DNA of 64,000 bases. Origin: Kudoa neothunni. Lineage: Eukaryota; Cnidaria. Below, piece after piece: positions 23,948-36,442 of the stretch. The stretch spans positions 10,850,001-10,914,000 of the forward strand of contig OZ199839.1 of NCBI GenBank assembly GCA_964304625.1, written 5' to 3'. The translations under genes and the position numbers were made by a program. The notes under the pieces are model-generated. The model did no database searches. It had not been told where the DNA came from and saw nothing but the letters and a program-made list of their open reading frames with translations. The stretch's first letter is position 1. Every line of letters starts with the position of its first letter.

Positions 23948-26881
23948 ATGTATAATTATTTTGTATTTTTCGTTGTGAATATTGGCTTTTTATGTAACAA
24001 ATTGTATATGATCACATGTTAAATTTATTGTCACAGTTAATGATAAATATTGTGCCGAAACAATCCCCCAAACTTCTGAAAAAGTCCTTTCATATCTTAT
24101 TGCAGACAACGATAAAGTTCAACTGATTTTATCTGGCTCAATATACGAAGCAACTTCGAAAAAATGCCTTATAAAAAAGGAAAACGATTCTATTAACGGA
24201 TTCATTGACTTTAATCCTTGTAATGGAAATGAAGACGCTAGTACACCTAGGAAATGTGTTCGTACATGCACCCAAGATAACAATAAGTTGGCATTCAATG
24301 TGTTATCGCCTAGAACCAAATATATTTATGTGTATTCAGGAAATGAAGTAAATGCAGTAAAAGAAAATATCAAGGGTGGAGAAGTTTTTGGGCTTTCGAC
24401 ACGTACTTTAAATAAAATCTTTTTTTATAATAAATTAAATATAGCACTTTTGGTAAACCCAATTATCACAATTACCACAGATGCTCAGAAACTAAAGCTT
24501 GAAACTAAAACATGTGCAAAAGTTAATTGCCCCATTTATTACAAAGATGTGAAATATGCAGATGGTACGGCAGGAGGAAACTGTGATGCTCCTAATACAG
24601 CAAATACAGTTGATTTTGACATAATGATATCGTATTATGAGGTAAAATGCAGTAACTATCCTAGTTTCTTTTACGAAATGCCGAATCCATATATGAAAAA
24701 GAATATTGATGTTTATAAACCACAATATTATGTGACAATGAAAAACCGCGATAATGAAAACAAAAAATATCTCTTAAAATTTACCAACCCAATCCCGACT
24801 GAGATATGTTTGTTCAATATTAAAGATGCGGCGACTGGTGCTTCTGGAGAGACGGCGAGTTATGCATCAGCGTGTGGAAATGTAGCCCCAAAGGAATGTT
24901 ATGCGCCTTGCGATAATGTCGAATTAACACTCTCTGAAATGAAACCTATTGTTAAAATATTAATTCAAACTAGGCATCATGAACCAGGAAAAACTGATAC
25001 AAACTTAGACGGTTATGAAGAGAAAAAATTTGGTATTACATTAAAATAAATTTATCAATCACAATTTATAGCTATCGTTGAGGCTGCTGGTGCAAGTACA
25101 CTCTTTTCTTCACCCACAACAGGGGGCATAACTTTTAGTCCTTCTCCTTATGATCCTAGTAATAATGGTGCAGTAAAATTCACCACTTGTGCTTTGAAAC
25201 ATTCTCCCGCCGACATACCAAGGCCGGCCACGGTTAACACGGAAACTCAATGCACGAGTGGTAAATGTGATACAGCTTGTGCGACAAGTTCGGTTATAAC
25301 GGGGCTAAATGCAGGAAAAGCATACATTATTGAGATTACACCAACAGACATATCGACTCACAGCGGCTTTAAAGAATATTTATTTTTCAGAACAAGTAAC
25401 TAATCATATTTTTTATAATTAAATAATATTTGTGAAAAGGTGCTTCATCAAACTTGGCTGCCACATCTCCTACACCATCCGACGTGAGTGTTGCAGTTAA
25501 AGCGATTGATGGTGACATAAGCACGGCAGATACCGAACCAACCTGCTCATATTACATAAGTGAAACTGGTAAGGAAGCATTCGTAGAAGCACAATGCGAG
25601 GATAGTGATCCATGTAGAGGATTTTGTAAAGAAACAAAGAAACTGATCAACTTAAATCTTAATACAAGATATGATATTAAGGTCGTTTCAAACAAAGATT
25701 ATGGCATTAAAAAATATGAAAATGTTGCCACTAGTATGTCTTGACAATCACAATTAGATTTAACACATTATTAGCATGGTCAACTCTTACATTATCACAT
25801 ACGTTCATGGACAAGGGTTTTAAAGTGGTTGGTACCTTAACATCACCATATCCAAAAGCATTATGTCATTATAAAATTAATGTTAAAAACGATCAAACTT
25901 CAAAAGAGGTTTATTCATGTCCAGCAGTTGTTTCACCCCCTCCAAATGTTAGTCCGCCAAATTCCAACAATGAACAATCATCTAGTTCATCTCAACAACA
26001 GAAACTACAGACATCTCATTTATTCGGTGATAATAAATTAGCTGAGATATATGTTGCGAGAGCGGCTACTACTGAGAATAATGTTGGAAGTTCGTCTACG
26101 ACCATTCAAAATACAAATGTTCCGCCAAAGATCCCATCATGCACCGAACCACCGCTTTGCACTAAGATATTATTTAGTGAGGGGTACGAAGCGGATAAAG
26201 AATACGAGGTTTTGGTGACAGCTGCAGAAAGATCAACCGAAGTTCTTATAAATATTCCTAAAAGTATTTTAAAAATATAATTTTATCTACTTTTTTTAAT
26301 ATTAATAATTAATATAGATATGCCTCCAGAACAGCCTAGTGAGGCAGAAAGAGAAATAGCTGTTATCATTATAAGGGAGGGAGATACACTAAAAATCTCT
26401 TCATTGCTACCCAAGGGTAGGGATGATAACGCAAAATGCAAATGGATATTAAGAAACACGAGCGAGACATCACAGTTAATAATGAAAAAATGTGTGACAG
26501 AACGTACTACCGGTTGCGTTCTTCCGACGTGCAAGTCCTTCACAATTGAAAACATACGTGACGAAAATGATTATCATTTAACCGTCATTTTGGCTAATGA
26601 TGCTAAAGTCTTTGGTATCGGGAAAATTAAACGAGGTATTTAAAATCGAAAGAATAGTAATATAATTGATTATTTAGGAGAAATTTCAAATCAATCAAGG
26701 TAAATGAATTAATAATAACAAACTATAATATATATTTAGGGCGAGTTCGACCATGTATTAGATTTATATTTGATGTTATAAAGTTAAATCATACTTTAGG
26801 ATCATTTCTATTGTCATTCCAGTTGTTATCATTGTGGTAGGAGTTGGATTTTATTTTGGTTACTGGAAGAATAAAGGATAA
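23948..26881 (+). CDS. Modular four-cysteine/FN3-like type I membrane protein, copy 1
   Basis: Ten exons (23948-23993, 24037-24402, 24445-25032, 25072-25395, 25440-25733, 25775-26263, 26318-26635, 26678-26699, 26740-26754, 26800-26881) splice to 847 residues with introns of about 38-54 bp. Exon 1 encodes a signal peptide (MYNYFVFFVVNIGFL). Exons 2-7 start and end in phase 1. They encode about seven ~100-residue modules, each with C, C, then C-x3-5-C followed by an L-x-x-x-x-Y-x-I/V-x-V strand, as in the F/G strands of FN3-like sandwiches. Examples are KCVRTC, ECYAPC, KCDTAC and PCRGFC. Exon 6 carries a Ser/Gln/Pro-rich insert. Exon 10 encodes a TM helix (IISIVIPVVIIVVGVGFYFG) and a tail of only YWKNKG. 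I do not recognise the family; adhesion or surface display is inference. The extracellular FN3 likeness is weak but repeated. Confidence 0.83.
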
Positions 26882-27540
26882 GCATAGACAGCTCAAATAT
26901 TCATTCAGAAATTAATTTATTACTCTCCTTTATTTTTAATTATTTCACATATTTTATATTTTAAAATAATATTTTTCGCAAAATTATAACAATACATTGT
27001 TATTTTATTTAAGGAAGTTTCCATTATATGATTAATATAACCTATAAATAATATTTATAGTTTAAGAGTATACAATCAACGACGGTTATTGCATAAGCGA
27101 ATATTGCGCTCTTTTTGTTGTGTCATTATTTTGTCATTTATAAATCCCGGATATATCTTGTAAGTCTGATAATGTAGTAAAAAACATGTGAAATTATTTA
27201 TTTAAGAATTTTTTTATAACTAATAGAAAATGGATATTGCGCGGTAATTTTAGTCACCGTTAAATTGATAAATATCACAAAATAGAAGTTAAGTATTATT
27301 ATTTAATGACTCCAATTTTAAAGAAGTAGACCAAAATTAAACGTTGGTATTGATTTTTTTTAATTTCCATATTTATAATCATGAATGGGGGTTAATTTCT
27401 TATATAACAAAAATTTTCCTATTAATATATGTGGTTAAACATATTTTGTTTATAATTATAAATCTTATTCACACACATAAATTTGTTAAAAACTTGGTTT
27501 CATTACATATTGTTCTTTAAATATGAGTAGATTCGTTAAT
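26882..27540 (+). repeat. 3' flank shared with copies 2 and 3
   Basis: Downstream of the stop, GCATAGACAGCTCAAATATT through ACAATCAACGACGGTTATTG matches the flanks after copies 2 (51089 on) and 3 (60127 on), closely at first and more loosely to about 27540. It shows the duplication unit was gene plus several hundred bp of 3' flank. Confidence 0.75.
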
Positions 27541-30125
27541 TATAAATATTAAGTATGATTATTGTATATATATCGAAAAACTAAAATGATAACAAATGTT
27601 TTGTACGCTTTCAATATTAGATTGTATTAGGGCCATATTAACTCCTATGTACTGCATAAAATGGAAACATACAGAATATATTTCTTTATTAAAAGAGGAG
27701 TTGTAATTGCTGATAAAATTCAAAAAATTTTAAAAGACAATTCAGAAATTGTTCTTACTCAATTTGTGTAACTATTACAAATAGATGATGCCTATAATAT
27801 GGGTGAAATTGAAGAATTTATAATTAAAAAAAGTATGAACTTAATTATTAAAAATAAATATATTTCTTTTATACATATCTCCTTGAGTGATTAGTATTAT
27901 TGATAAAATTAATGATAAATGAAATACACGTGATCTGAGAGAATCCTAGAAAATTGTGACCACCGGAAATCAGCCACAACACTATAATTTAATTTTGCTT
28001 CCCTTACGTTTAAAAAATCATTAAAAATCTTTATTTATTGATTAATTACAAACTAAAGTGCCCCCCCCCCCTCAAAAAAAAAATTTGCACGTAACGTATA
28101 TAATGGTTCAGGTGGGTTAATTCACTCATTAAACCTTATCTGGAGTAATAAAATGATTTAAAGACAAATAATTAGCACATACAACAGTTTTCTAAATCAT
28201 ATTTGTATATTACATTAATCTCGAGACATAACTAAGTTTTTTTGTGTTTCCGCAATCTAACGGCTATATGGAGCAGAATATTTATTTCCATCAACTTTAA
28301 ACAATCTAAAAAATGAAAAGTAGCGGTCTATGGATATTTTCTATACTGTTTAAGTAAAGCTTTACATATAAAAAGAAAGTATTATTGGAAACGAACGAAG
28401 ATTTCGTTGTAATTACACGTGGTCGTGTAGCTTTACGGTTCTACAAATAAGAATATGTTATTTTGAATATACAAAAACCCGCAATATTTAATTATATTAC
28501 AGCTAATTAGACAAATAGGAATTTTATCAACGAATTAAATTATAAAGAAATAAACAGACAAAAATTACATCGAGACAATGTAATTTAAGTGTGCTTGTTT
28601 CTCATTATGATGAAAATAAGTAATTTCTAAAAATAATTATAAATTTATTATAGGTGCTCTTTTTTTGATTAAAAATGAATTATGAATTCTTATCATTAAA
28701 ACGTGGGATATAACGGTTTAAAAAATCGACGATAAATAATAAATATATTCCATTGTTAACTACATATCTTTAAATAAAGTAAGAGAAAGAGCTAAAAAAA
28801 TTTATAAACTAAAATACTATTATTAATTATTTAAAATAATGTTTCGTTACAAAAATCATAAATTGTTGACTTTACAATTGAAATTATTTTTTGATACTGA
28901 AAATATGCTTATAATTATCATCGATAAACATTAAACCTTACAGGACGGTGTTCGGAAAATGTACGTATGTTCCGGTATGAGGTCCGTGATTACCCCAACG
29001 GTTATTTCATTATGTAAGCGCAATTTTTATTATAACTACCATTTTATATTATTAATATATTATAAAGATATGGAAACAATTATTAGTTGGTTAAAATTAT
29101 CTATATATTTTTGTAAAAAATGGATAGATTAGCAGAATTTTCTACTGAAGGCGAAGCTTCACAAAATGACTGTGACACTCTTGTACGGCGCCGATGGGCA
29201 GTATAAAGTAGCTTTTCCATGACAATGATTAAACCATTCCGTAACATTGTTTGTATTCAAGAATATTTACAGGAACAGCTAGCTACGTCAAGCCGCGTTT
29301 TCCGAACAACTCTCGTTAATCTTCGTATAGCGCAGAGGATTATAATTATAACAAAATTGTTATTTGTTGATAAACATAGAAAACACATAATATAATATTT
29401 TTATTAATAAAATATTACATTGATTTTATTTTACATACCAATGAGAGAATTATTTATTCACTATAAAATAAAAAACTTACTTTTAAACTTGTAAGATTAA
29501 ATTAATCATCGATGCATGTAAAGTCCGAAAAAATTGATATCCATATCTACATAGTTCGTTTATTGTATCTGAATATTTTTTCACTTAGAATAAATTTTTA
29601 TTTCTATGTGATTTTAAAATTAAAAAATAATACGGAATATTAGCTCGGTGTTTTTTGGATAGTTTCATCGAAAGTCAATTCAAAAAAATATGATAAATCA
29701 AATCATAAACGGTGGTGAATATTTCGGAACTGAAATTATTGTATGCAGTAAATATTGGTCAGCGAAACATTTATTAATTTAAAAAATATAAAAATTTAGA
29801 AAGGTTATTTTACTAAATTACAATGAAAATTTGTATTTATTTTAGTTTCTGTTTGGCTTTAGTTTCTTATCGTGGAATGTTAGAATAATTGTGAGAAATT
29901 TGTCTGAAATTTTCATTTAAAATAAATCATAAAATTCAAACTGTTGTTATGTTGAACAAACATTGGTTTGAACACATCGAAAAGTTATGAAAAAACTATT
30001 TCTAATTTGAAAATCTTTTTAAATATGTATATAGTTAAAAATATTTTTTTATAATGCAATAAAAAAATGAGCCAATATAAAATAGATTTCACTTTCGTTA
30101 GACAGGATAATAATTCAACAATAAA
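27541..30125. other. No gene seen; possible small inverted-repeat element 28941-29315
   Basis: Mostly AT-rich noncoding. Within it, AGGACGGTGTTCGGAAAATG near 28942 and its approximate inverse CGTTTTCCGAACAACTCTCG near 29296 bracket about 375 bp, like a mariner-type MITE; the ends match over only about 15-18 bp and no TA pair is clear. An 11-C run followed by A-run sits near 28061. Confidence 0.3.
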
Positions 30126-32286
30126 CTAAGCATTCAAATCAACCTGGCAGTCTGGACAAATGATTATAATTTTCTGGGTTTTATGAAGTGAGAAAATTGG
30201 CTTGTTACAAGAAGAATATTTTGTTTTGGTTTTCCTTTCCATGTTACGTGGGAAACATACGCATTGTCCCTTTTTAGATGACGTTGAATCATTTTGCATA
30301 TTTAAGTTGGAATTGGAGATAAAGCTATTGAATATTTTGACTCCGTATTGTAAATCTGAATGATACCTAGTAAAGGTTTCTTGACGACACAATACGTTAG
30401 AGGTGATCAATTGAATCCCTAATTCTCGAAAGAAGGTTTGACATCGACTGCGATCATTCGAACGCCAATCAAGAAATCTGGTTGTCCATATAATATGTGC
30501 ATTTAACGCAGATGTATGGATCAGATCCATGAAAACACGGGATGGCCAACGATTGGTTCTTCTATAACAACCATTAAGTTTGGTTATCCGGTCTCCATTG
30601 TCAACTACTCATTTTGTGTGATTGTAATGAACGGTAAGTTCATGTTTTTTATCACCCCTTTCGATGGCACTATCATGGAATTCTGTTGATAATAAAATGA
30701 CGTTTTTGTTTTTATTGAGAACATATGAAATTATAGTTAAGTCATCGGAGAAGCAAAACATTGAGGAATTTTCATCACGATCTTTTACACTAAGAATATT
30801 TTTTGGGATGTATCGGTTATTTTTTCGCATAGTTCCAGTCAGAGTTCAATCATTTTTCAGTAAAAATAAGGCTAGGGGAAGGAATATAAAAAGTTATCAG
30901 TCGTTATACCACGACGACTTCCATAATAAGGAGAAACTAAATCCTTGACGACTCGTTCTCCTTGTTTTTTCTCTCTGATACCGTTAACTTTACCAAGGTA
31001 AAGTTGGGTATTAATACGTATGATGTATCTGCATCTGAAGCCACCCATGACTTCACCCCGTAACAATCGGGTTTATTCTTCATGTAAATACGAAAAGAGC
31101 TCCTTCCGCGAAATGAAACCATTCTTTCATCTACAGTTATATGTGTGCCAGGCGAATAATTCCGTGTGAACGAGTAATTTAAATTATCGGCGATTTCTTG
31201 CATTTCGTCAAATTTGTTGCCAGATGTTCTCAGTATTGATGTTCTCGTGAGTCGATCATCAAAACGGATCGTTCTGTATATCTGGCAAAAACAATCCCTC
31301 GATAGAGCCACAGAAAAAATGTTGTTTGAACAACGGGTTCAAATCACAAAGATTTTCGAGTGATAATTTGGCTCCATTACATCTGCCAGATATTATCATG
31401 ATTCCAATAAAAGCCTTCAGCTCTTCCATTGTTATGGTATCCTTATCGCTATATTTTTCATTCGATAGGCAGTACTTATTGGTAAAATATAATATTTTTT
31501 CCAACATAATACTCGAAAAAATAGCGAGAATGTTTCCATAATTGGTTGTACATTTTTAGACTCTTCTGTAAGTCTAGGTTTTGGTAAGTCTAGATTGTGG
31601 CTTTTGTTTTTCCTCCTCATTTTTTCAATGCAACTCCATTTGAATCCAATGCTGGAGTCAGAAATTTCTATTAAATTTTCTAAATCATCATTATCTTCAT
31701 TGCAAGATGAGGGATCAATTGTTTCTACAGTATCATCGCAATCCGAAATATCAGTTAGCGGTCCCTCAAAATCAAGATCACTGTCGATTTCATCAATCTA
31801 AACAGGATCACTTAATAAATCGTCAGAATATTCGCTTGGCATCGCTCTATTAAAGTTTAATTAAAAAAGCAATAATTAATAATTTATTTATATTGTACAC
31901 AAACAACGTGGATTTAAATTTAAGCGTCTAATCCCTTAGTAATCTATGGGTATATATATTTATATTTTTCGGGCGATGATATAAAATTATAGAAATACGA
32001 GCATTTTGATTTAAAATATAATTAAAACACATTTTTAATGAAGTTTCATTAATTATTTTATTTTTTTGTATTAATCTCAATTAAAAAGCTAGCTAAATAA
32101 CCCCTTTGTCACAAATATTCACAAAAAAAGTAAGTTTATTTCGACTAATTTTAAATTTAAAAAAACTTGATACCTTCTTATGGAATTCATGGGATTAAAA
32201 AAATTTTCGATTATAAAGCGAAGAAAAAACGCGAAAATACAAAAATTGTGGTCCGCTTGAACCCCACACCGTTCCGCGAGGGTTAA
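30126..32286 (-). pseudogene. piggyBac relic, subfamily 4, with one TTAA terminus
   Basis: The upstream (right) end is clear: read inward from 32286 it is TTAACCCTCGCGGAACGGTG with GGGGTTC just inside. The minus-strand gene starts near 31850 (MPSEYSDDLLSD) with an acidic N-terminus, then EELKAFIGIMIISGRCNGAK, THITVDERMVSFRGRSSFRI (first Asp), DNGDRITKLNG/NRRWPSRVF-type C-terminal core and a C-terminal CRD-like SSCNKPIFSLHKTQKIIIIC (30225-30140). Frames change several times. I found no left TTAA end before 30126. Confidence 0.8.
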
Positions 32287-32665
32287 TAAATTAACCATGA
32301 ATCACTTTTATTAATATAAAAATAGAAGATAGTTGAAATCAATGTTTAATTTCGTTCAACTTTTTTAACATAAAAATCACCAAATAATGATAATACAATT
32401 TGATTTTGAGATATTGTTAAATTTAATGGTTACTAAGATTAGTGCGCAATATTCATTGAAAAACCCCACATGGTGATTGAATTTTAGCGCAGAGAATCCA
32501 TTTTCTAATATTTGTAAAAAAAAATTTCTAACAAATAATTTCAAATGTTTCCTTAATAGTTTAATAAACCTATTAGATAGAAATGCATTTAATATTATGA
32601 AGAAATAATAACACACAACGAAAAGTGGGAAATATCTACCTACGAAATAACCTTTGTTGACTGTA

Positions 32666-33043
32666 CTATGAATTAGAGGGGACATCATAATAAACCACCC
32701 AACTATGTATCTACAACATGTGTCTATGTTTATCCTTCATTTTTCAACTAGCTACCACATTGATGTAACTATAAAAACTTACTAATTATTTAACTGTGGT
32801 AGAAAAAAAAGAAAACGCTAAATTGAATCACGCGATTCAAGCAAAAACGTACGCGAGGCCGAACCTCACGCGACTTTTTATTTTTCGTTTATTCGTAGTA
32901 ATTGTGCTTGTAAATAATTTAAACGAGTAATTCTAACATTATATAATTTTTTAAATAATTTTAAAAATGATCGAAACTTTTTACATGTAAAATAACTAAT
33001 GAACATACGAGCGGTGCTACGTACGACCGGTCCATTACTGTAA
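32666..33043. repeat. Left arm of ~370-bp inverted repeat flanking Kunitz gene B
   Basis: From CTATGAATTAGAGGGGACATC to CGACCGGTCCATTACTG this arm matches, in inverse, 34989-35335, roughly 80-85 percent by eye with small gaps. Shared landmarks: ACAACATGTGTCTATG, ATTGATGTAACTATAAAAAC and TACGACCGGTCCATTACT. Confidence 0.85.
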
Positions 33044-33315
33044 TTGTTTATATTTATATGCGAACGAGTAAGTTTGCTAATGCATGCCTAAGGATATAAA
33101 TTTTTTAGTATTTCCCTAAGAGTTATAATATATTTATAATAGAAGTAATGCCATTTTGTCAACCATTAAATTTTAAATGAAAATTAGAAATTCCTTAGCA
33201 TATACAATAAAAATGATTTATCTAAGAAAACTGTGTTGCTTTAAAATAGTACTAAATTTTAGGTATGTCTACGAATATAAACGATATGGTCAATTTGATC
33301 AAAAGTTTGTCCTTG

Positions 33316-34814
33316 TTAGGCGGGGTTTTCTTGTGGGGTCTCTTCTTGTGGGGTTTCTTCTTCAGGGGGCGTAGCAACTGCAGCGCTAGAAGAGGTTTCT
33401 GTATCTATAGAGGTGGTACTCTCTTCGCTTGAAGAGGTTGATTCAGGAGCATTTTCAACCTCAATTCTGTCAAAATAATGAACATTAAATGAGCAAAAAT
33501 CTTTCAAATTACTTGGGGGCCTTTTCTAACGGTGTATTTTCTCCAGAGCATACGGCCAAACATTTTTCGTTAGATTCAAAATTATTGTTGTTTCCACCAA
33601 TTCCTCTGTATAGGAATTGTTTACAGGTTTTAGTTTGGCTTTCAAAGAAGTATCTCACTAAACGAAGATTTCCATGCCCTTGATGCTGTTTTAGTTTGCA
33701 TAAATCTCTAACTGGGATGTAAGCGTGCCGCATATTACCGTTTGATTCTCTCGCTAAGTTAATAGTCTAAAAAATTGTATTTTAAGATAGTTGTATTTAC
33801 CTGTTGGGCATGATCCAGCACATTCGTCATATGATTCAAAAACATTCACATCTTCAGCAATTGGGCAATCTTGTGTCAAGAATTGATGGCAGGTTTTGTA
33901 TAAGGCGTTGTAAAAATATTTAACGGTTACTGACTTTCCACACGTTGGTTGAGCGATTTTATTTGCACATTTTGGATTAGCAGTTGCTGGATCATCTTTT
34001 GAGAGTTTTATTTCTTATTAACCACAAAATAAAAATTACTGAAACATGTGTCAACACATTGTTTCAAGGAGGAAAATACACCTCTTGTTTGCTCTTCATC
34101 GACAACTACCTGCTTGCATATACGCTTGAATGTGTCGGCAAAAATTTTGATTTTTTGAGTTTTGGTAGAGGCTATATTTGGTAGAGAACCACAATCAGAA
34201 CGATTTGGTCTAGTTTTTCCATTCACTATAAAAAGTTATTAGTAGAGAAATAATGAAAATTACATCCTCCGGCCTCTTCACATTGTCTTCTAGTGTCAAA
34301 AATATTATTTCCTGCCCCGCAACCTTTGTATTCAAATTCTTCGCATGAAGAGGTTGTACCGCCATTTACTGTTTTTTTTAAATAATATTTTTTGACCGCT
34401 GGACCGGTACACATAGACGTTGGTGGGTCGCTTGGAGTAGTACTGCTACTAGTTAATACTCGGGTCGCTTCATCCAAGATTTCATCGGAAGTTTTTTTTT
34501 CTACAGTATATGAGAAAAGTAGCAAACATACTGATAATACTATGATCGTTACATTCTTTTAACGATTTAAAGTTATTAAAGTCCATTCCCTTTCCTTTAT
34601 AGTTAAATTTTTGACATTCTCCTGTTTCTTTAATAATTCTATACCTCTCTATTTCCGGAAAACCATCTTTTAAAGCTGTATTTTGTTGTAATAAATTTTC
34701 ATATGATCCAAGATCTTTTTCTATGGAATGTACAATAAACTTTTATGAAAATAAATTACCAAGAGAACATATGACAAAAAACAAAGCATAAGTTGTCAAA
34801 TATATGATATTCAT
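33316..34814 (-). CDS. Kunitz gene B: signal peptide, five Kunitz-like modules, acidic tail
   Basis: Minus strand, seven exons with ~40-50-bp introns. Signal peptide MNIIYLTTYALFFVICSLG starts at 34814. Module 1 (YKGKGMDFNNFKSLKEC) keeps only C3 and C5. Module 2 (MCTGPAVKKYYLKK...YKGCGAGNN) keeps C2, C3, C4 and C5. Module 3 (RSDCGSLPN...KQCVDTC) keeps C1, C3, C5 and C6. Module 4 (PKCANKIAQPTCGKSV...YDECAGSC) has all six; P1 is Gly. Module 5 (DLCKLKQHQGHGN...EKCLAVC) lacks C2 and C4, with Gly and Ile in those places. The last exon, entered in phase 2, is a Ser/Thr/Glu-rich tail ending PQEETPQENPA. Same order as genes C and D but clearly diverged from them. Secreted by prediction; any protease target is unknown. 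Confidence 0.85.
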
Positions 34815-34988
34815 TGTAAAGTTAAAATAGTAACTGATTAAGAGTATTTATAAAAATATTAAGGGACAATTGTATTAATCGCTTGGAATAAGTAGATCGG
34901 AAATCGATAATACTGAATACAAGTGTATTTTAAGTAGTTTCGTCTGTACACCTATGCCCCATTGAATTAACACCAGAGATGTATATAG

Positions 34989-35335
34989 TAATGGACCGGT
35001 CGTACGCATATTAATTATTTTACATATTAAAAGGTTCTCTCGTATTTAAAATGATTTAATGTTATTATTACTCGCTTTAAATAATTTATAAGCATAATTA
35101 GTACGAGAAAATGAAAAGTCAAGTGAGGATCGGTCGTACGTACCTTTTTGCTTTGACCGCGTGATCAAATTGATTAAATTAAACGTTCCTTTCTTTTTTT
35201 ACCACGATTAAGAAATTAGTAAGTTTTTATAGTTACATCAATGTGATAGCTAGCTGAAAAATGAAGGATAAACATAGACACATGTTGTGAATACATAGTA
35301 GTGTGGTTTATAATGATGTCCTCTTTAATTCATAG
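34989..35335. repeat. Right arm of the inverted repeat flanking Kunitz gene B
   Basis: Inverse partner of 32666-33043. The two arms enclose about 1.95 kb containing the whole of Kunitz gene B and almost nothing else. I see no target-site duplication, so either a long-TIR element carries the gene or two copies of a ~370-bp MITE landed in opposite orientation on each side. Confidence 0.85.
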
Positions 35336-35750
35336 AAATAACAATGATAGTCTCTCCCCACTGATTCAGAGATGGTCTTATTTTATTTAGAAGGGCTTAG
35401 CAACTATTTTAAACATCATGATTCAAAAAAGTGGGAGTTAATGTCTGATTCTATTCCAGATGTTTATTCATTTTTAAATCGTAATTTTAAACAACAAAAA
35501 TTGCCTTTTCATTAATATTTAAGCTATAGCTAATTTTGTGTTTTAATATTTTTTGTGTGCTTGTGCAAACAAATACGTACTATCCGGCGGGGACCTGGGC
35601 CGGGACCGGAAATACATACAATTCCCTCATCCCCAAGGGGATTATTTACGACTGACTCAATATTGTAGATGGATTTATGGAAACAAATCTTATCAAAGAT
35701 ATAACTAAAAAAATAAAAAAAATTAACCGTGTTGGAATGAATAAACTCCT
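35336..35750. other. No gene seen; short GC-rich patch near 35583
   Basis: AT-rich apart from CGGCGGGGACCTGGGCCGGG near 35585-35604, which stands out in base composition. It lies just before the SINE and may be the end of another repeat. Confidence 0.35.
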
Positions 35751-36231
35751 AGTTGGGCTATGTGCCGAGGAAAAATAGCACATCGGTGTGACACTCGGAC
35801 TCAGAACCATGAGGTAATGGATTCGATTCCGCCGGTGGTCAGACTACCTGCTTTCATGTGATGCGCCACTATCCCATATTTGGGAGCTGTGGTTAAAGTG
35901 TACGCTCGCTGTGAGGTGGATGCACCAGCAGTCAAATTCGCGTAAAATGGGTTGAACTTGAATAGGAGTTGGAATCTCCGGAACCCATCGAAAGGCGAGT
36001 AATTTCCTGGCCTCATAGAGCCAACATCCTTAAAGGGATAGGGTTTGGGATGGTGGTCGCCCTGAGACGAGGATGTTTAATGGGTTAAAGTCCCACACTA
36101 CCGCATAAAGATAAATGGCGAGATTTCATGTTACGTCCTGCGATGCCTAAAGCGTTAATGGAAGAGGTATGACCAACCAGAATTCCACATCCGAATAAGT
36201 TGCGCCAGGGGTTTTACCTTGTAAAAAAAAT
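35751..36231 (+). mobile_element. tRNA-derived SINE
   Basis: The head contains pol III promoter boxes: A-box-like TAGCACATCGG (about 35776) and B-box GATTCGATTCC (about 35821), with ACTCAGAACCATGAGG between them as in an anticodon arm of a Met-type tRNA. About 400 bp of unrelated, GC-richer body follows, ending in CTTGTAAAAAAAA near 36231. tRNA-like head plus long body plus A-rich 3' end is SINE organisation. It does not fold as a usable tRNA gene by eye (extra A run after the first stem). No second copy is in the window. Confidence 0.55.
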
Positions 36232-36442
36232 TCTAGCGGTGTTCTGAATTTTATATTAAAATCAATGTTGGATTAAAGTTTGAATTTATTGTTTTTAATT
36301 ATGGTTGTTCAAAATAAAAGAAAAAAATTAGATAAACAAATGAACTAAAGTAATAAGCAAGAAGATGAAATATGAAATTAAATTATATGTAAGTCTTATC
36401 GAAATATAACTAATTACGAAACAACACTGTTAGAAATTTTCT

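Noticed and set aside
24492-24725. 77-codon minus-strand ORF with counterparts in copies 3 and 4
   Set aside because: Antisense shadow of exon 3 of the modular genes; broken in copy 2 and with no independent support.
26283-26555. 90-codon minus-strand ORF, repeated at 50490-50762 and 59528-59800
   Set aside because: It is exactly antisense to exon 7 of the modular genes; its conservation follows from the sense exon.
35801-36016. Possible functional tRNA gene at the SINE head
   Set aside because: A and B boxes are present but the stems do not pair cleanly and an A-run interrupts the head; SINE organisation fits better.
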